NCBI GenBank assembly: GCA_900769875.1
Contig: CAAGII010000036.1
Span: forward strand, 27,545-91,544
Origin: Clostridia bacterium
Lineage (GTDB): Bacteria; Bacillota; Clostridia; Christensenellales; Aristaeellaceae
Direction: 5' to 3'
DNA length: 64,000 nt
In this document: piece after piece, positions 61,586 to 64,000 of the stretch
Numbering within the stretch: the first letter of the stretch is position 1
Layout: every line of letters starts with the position of its first letter
Notes under the pieces: generated by a model
Told to the model about the DNA's origin: nothing
Database searches by the model: none
The model's input: only the letters and a program-made list of their open reading frames with translations
Position numbers and translations under genes: made by a program

Positions 61586-62617
61586 TCACGCTCCTTTCCC
61601 GGTAAACAAAGAAACCTGTCGAGTAGAGCCCTGTCTGTCAAGCAGCGCGGCGATGCTGCGGATATCCTCATCCGCTGCGCGGATCATGCGCAGAAAGCCC
61701 TCGTTCGCCTGCGCGTCATGGGTCAGCCAGCCCTGCAGAACGGTATACAGCAACAGCCTGCGGTACGAAAGGAACAGGCCAAGCTGTTCGAGCCAGAAGG
61801 GATCCAGCTCGTTTTCCTCGCGGTATCCATCCAGAAAACGGCGGTAGAAGGCGGCGAGAAGCTCCGGCCTGTCCAATGGGCGCAGCATGCCGCCAGCCTC
61901 GTCAAAGAGCAGTCCCTGCACCGGGAGCAGCAGGTCGTTGGCAAAAAACTGGCATTCTGCGCAGTCAAAGTCGATGATGGCCACATCGCTGCCGGATGCG
62001 ATCACGTTCATCTGATGGTTGTCGTTGTGAATGAATCCATAGGTGTCCCGGCGGATGGGGAGACGGCGGAGCTTCTCCTTCATGGCGTGCCATTGCTCGC
62101 GGATGAAGCTGTCAGGCGCGATTTTGATGAAGGCATCGATCTCCGCTTCAAAGCCGTACCGACCGTCGTCCTCGCAGGCGTTGCGCCAGACGGGGTAGTC
62201 CTGCGCTGCGCGGTGCATTCTGCCGGTCACGCGCCCCCATTCCCGGACGAGCGCCGCGTTTTGCTGCAGCGCCCCTCCGTCGGGAGTGCTTCCCTCCAGG
62301 AACGCCGACACGGTTGCAATCAGCAGCGTATCGCCCTGTCTGGCTGTTTCATACAGGCGGCCATCCGCGCAGGGGAGGGGACTGCTCACGCGGATGCCCC
62401 TGCCGCTCAGAAAGCGCGAAAAGCGCAAGATGCTTCGGACATGCGCTTCATCCTCCGCCTGCGCGATTTTCAGTACCACCCGCTGCCCGTCCCGAAGCGC
62501 GGAATAGACCACGCCGTCGCTGTCCTCCCGACCGCCGCCGAGGAAGGTCAGCGCATCCGGTGAAATGGAAAACCTGCGGGCAAGATCGTTTCGTGTTTCA
62601 ACCGGCAGGGGCTTCAT
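61586..62617 (-). CDS. APH-fold phosphotransferase, possible sugar kinase
   Basis: A 343-aa protein of the aminoglycoside/choline/homoserine phosphotransferase superfamily. The N-lobe has GVVYSALRDGQRVVLKIA with the ATP Lys. The catalytic loop is GFIHNDNHQMNVI, and the metal Asp lies in VAIIDFDCAEC. Members phosphorylate small alcohols and include several sugar kinases. Being first in an operon with GH43 and opposite a sugar-transport gene, it probably phosphorylates a released sugar (inference). AAGGAGA precedes the ATG. Confidence 0.85.
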   Translation of the reverse strand: MKPLPVETRNDLARRFSISPDALTFLGGGREDSDGVVYSALRDGQRVVLKIAQAEDEAHVRSILRFSRFLSGRGIRVSSPLPCADGRLYETARQGDTLLIATVSAFLEGSTPDGGALQQNAALVREWGRVTGRMHRAAQDYPVWRNACEDDGRYGFEAEIDAFIKIAPDSFIREQWHAMKEKLRRLPIRRDTYGFIHNDNHQMNVIASGSDVAIIDFDCAECQFFANDLLLPVQGLLFDEAGGMLRPLDRPELLAAFYRRFLDGYREENELDPFWLEQLGLFLSYRRLLLYTVLQGWLTHDAQANEGFLRMIRAADEDIRSIAALLDRQGSTRQVSLFTGKGA

Positions 62618-62730
62618 GGCGACTCACTTCTCCTTTAAGAGCACCGACCGCGCAAGCGAGCGTGATGCGTTTGTCTCGCGGGAGTTGGGATGATCCGCTC
62701 GATCCGATGCGCAGCGTGCTTTCTACGGAT

Positions 62731-62760
62731 AGCATATCACAGGAGGCGAGCCTCCGTCAA
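62731..62760 (-). promoter_or_regulatory. Promoter of the kinase-GH43 operon
   Basis: On the minus strand, TTGACG (62760-62755) and TATGCT (62736-62731) have 18-base spacing. The leader is about 105 bases. Confidence 0.6.
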
Positions 62761-62848
62761 CGGGTGATTGCGGGATCCCTCTATGGCAGCGCGGGACATG
62801 CCAATTCAACCCAACAGAATTTATTTTTGGAAATTAGTGAAAAAACCC

Positions 62849-62899
62849 TTGTTATTTGGACAAAAGTGCGCTATACTGTTGCCAGCTAAACCGATTTAG
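62849..62899 (+). promoter_or_regulatory. Promoter and LacI-type operator of the sugar-transport gene
   Basis: TTGTTA (62849-62854) and TATACT (62872-62877) have 17-base spacing. The near-perfect palindrome CTAAACCGATTTAG (62886-62899), with a central CG, sits at the expected transcription start, a classical repressor position. Its right half, CGATTTAG, recurs at 35108-35115. Confidence 0.65.
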
Positions 62900-63115
62900 T
62901 TGCGGCGGCTGCCGGGAGAGGGCTTTCACCGCTGCACGGCTTAAGGGCAAACGCGGCTTGTGCTGCTTCTGTGTCGGTATCCGGCAGGGCAGCGCGCGTG
63001 GACGCTCCGCCTGAGCGAAATCGGTTTCTGCCTTTCCTTCAGTCGATAACAGCGCTGCGATGTGCTGTTGGAGAAATAGCGGCATGTGCCGCACATCAAA
63101 AGGAGGACCTACCCC

Positions 63116-64000
63116 ATGAAGAAGTTGATTAGCTTCCTTCTCTGCCTGGCGCTGGTGAGCACCTGCGTGGCCGCGTTCGCCGCGACCGACGTGGCTGCGT
63201 CCGATCTGGCCTTCAAGGGCACCCTGTCCGTCATGCACTTCTCCACTTCCGAGGAGTCTGAGGGCAACGGCGGCTCCGACGGCTTCCGTACCGTCATCGC
63301 CGCGTGGGACGCTGCGCATCCCGAGATCACCCTGAACCAGAACGTCATCGCCAACGCCGAGTACAAGACCAAGATCGCCGCGCTGGCCGCCGCCAACGAT
63401 CTGCCTGACGTGTTCCTGCTCCAGGGCATGAACACCATCGCCTGGGCTCAGCAGGGTCTGGTGCTGGATCTGACCGACGCCATCAAGCAGAGCCCCTACT
63501 ATGCCGATTACAACACCGCCTATTTCACCCCCTTCACCACTGAGGGCAAGGTGTACGGCTATCCCGTGCTGACCGGCGGCACCTGCACCGTGGTTATGTA
63601 CGACAAGGCCATGTGGAAGGAAGCCGGCTATGACAGCTTCCCCACCACCTGGGAAGAGGTCGAGAAGGCTTCTGAGTACTTCAACGACAAGGGCATCGTC
63701 ACCGTGGCCTTCGGCAACGGCGGTCAGTGGCAGATGAACTCCTGCTTCGTGTCCACTCTGGGCAACCGCTACACTGGTCCCGAATGGTTCTCCAGCCTGA
63801 TTGCCAAGGGCGGCGCCGCCTTCACCGACGAGGCTTTCGTGGCCTGCCTGAAGGAAACCCGTCGTCTGTTCTGCGAGACCAAGATCTTCAACAGCAACTT
63901 CAACACCGTGACCAATGAGGACGCCCGCGAGTATTACATCGCCGGTCAGGCTGCGGCCTTCATCGGCGGCAACTGGGACGAGAGCTACATCGCCGCGACC
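63116..64000 (+). CDS. Extracellular sugar-binding protein of an ABC transporter (3' end outside window)
   Basis: The first 295 codons are present and the frame runs off the window. A signal peptide (MKKLISFLLCLALVSTCVAAFA) precedes a family 1 solute-binding fold. It shows FKGTLSVMHFSTSEES, AWDAAHPEITLNQNVIANAEYKTKIAALAAANDLPDVFLLQG, and GKVYGYPVLTGGTCTVVMYDKAMWKEAGY. A weak lipobox-like VSTC is present, but cleavage after AFA is equally likely. It delivers oligosaccharides or sugars to permeases expected downstream. AGGAGG lies 10 bases before the ATG. Codon choice suggests high expression. Confidence 0.93.
   Translation, partial: MKKLISFLLCLALVSTCVAAFAATDVAASDLAFKGTLSVMHFSTSEESEGNGGSDGFRTVIAAWDAAHPEITLNQNVIANAEYKTKIAALAAANDLPDVFLLQGMNTIAWAQQGLVLDLTDAIKQSPYYADYNTAYFTPFTTEGKVYGYPVLTGGTCTVVMYDKAMWKEAGYDSFPTTWEEVEKASEYFNDKGIVTVAFGNGGQWQMNSCFVSTLGNRYTGPEWFSSLIAKGGAAFTDEAFVACLKETRRLFCETKIFNSNFNTVTNEDAREYYIAGQAAAFIGGNWDESYIAAT

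Larger units (their letters stand above)
62618..63115. other. 498-base divergent regulatory region
   Basis: No gene is seen here. The region contains a minus-strand promoter for the kinase/GH43 operon (62731-62760), a plus-strand promoter (62849-62877) with a LacI-type palindrome at its start site (62886-62899), and a long leader of about 230 bases. The leader ends with the perfect 14-base palindrome GCGGCATGTGCCGC (63079-63092) just before the AGGAGG of the solute-binding protein gene. The stretch 62761-62848 holds nothing recognisable. Confidence 0.75.

Noticed and set aside
1..64000. tRNA, rRNA, insertion sequences or prophage
   Set aside because: No cloverleaf with a T-loop GTTCRA and CCA-end pattern, no rRNA-like stretch, and no transposase, integrase or phage structural gene was found on either strand.

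Overview
The window is about 60% GC and gene-dense. It carries an endospore-lineage toolkit: a SpoIVFA-like/SpoIVFB pair, SpoIIP, a YlbF-family regulator, Obg, MurC, MutSL and FeoAB. It also carries clostridial-type metabolism (a butyrate kinase family enzyme) and several carbohydrate-active enzymes. This points to a high-GC member of the Bacillota, class Clostridia, probably an anaerobe from a gut or rumen habitat. No rRNA, tRNA, CRISPR array, transposase or phage gene was seen.

Layout, left to right. 1-8.5 kb: the 3' part of a secreted protein with about ten SH3b repeats, a TrmN6-like methyltransferase, TspO, a BaiN/HI0933-type flavoprotein, Tex, and a secreted transglutaminase-like protein whose promoter overlaps the tex stop codon. 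8.5-14.3 kb: a sugar isomerase/Gfo-Idh oxidoreductase pair; a minus-strand set of butyrate kinase, a small protein and dCMP deaminase; a GNAT protein; and two unrecognised membrane or secreted proteins. 14.5-26.8 kb: one long plus-strand operon with two uncharacterised radical-SAM-associated proteins, RNase G, MiaB, a Cys-tailed YlbF protein, MutS, MutL, MiaA and a methionine gamma-lyase family enzyme. 26.8-32.7 kb: the SpoIVFA-like/SpoIVFB pair, an iron-transport operon (feoA, feoB, Cys-rich microprotein) and YifB.

32.8-41.8 kb is the most distinctive segment. It holds UDP-galactopyranose mutase, a family 2 glycosyltransferase, a membrane-anchored family 3 glycosidase with its two core domains in swapped order, a conventional soluble family 3 glycosidase, and a GtrA-like membrane protein. 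Between the glycosyltransferase and the first glycosidase lie two LacI/CRE-type operator candidates, a strong promoter and an attenuator-like leader. 41.8-48.1 kb is on the minus strand: a UPF0489 (arginase-fold) protein with DUF1846, then Obg-YhbY-deoxyinosine glycosylase, then an ACT protein with a UPF0210 protein. 48.3-50.1 kb is a DUF1614-like/SpoIIP pair, followed by an ABC exporter that is divergent from murC.

54.3-60 kb (mostly minus strand) carries a NadD-YqeK fusion, RsfS and Ogt, a divergent membrane protein with a possible restriction-endonuclease-like fold, and a Pcp/GyrI-like/MATE set. 60-64 kb is a sugar-use locus: a GH43 enzyme and an APH-fold kinase are divergent from a sugar-binding protein gene that runs off the window. 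A LacI-type palindrome sits at that gene's predicted transcription start and shares its half-site with the operators at 35.1 kb. This suggests that glycan degradation, uptake and surface-glycan metabolism are co-regulated.
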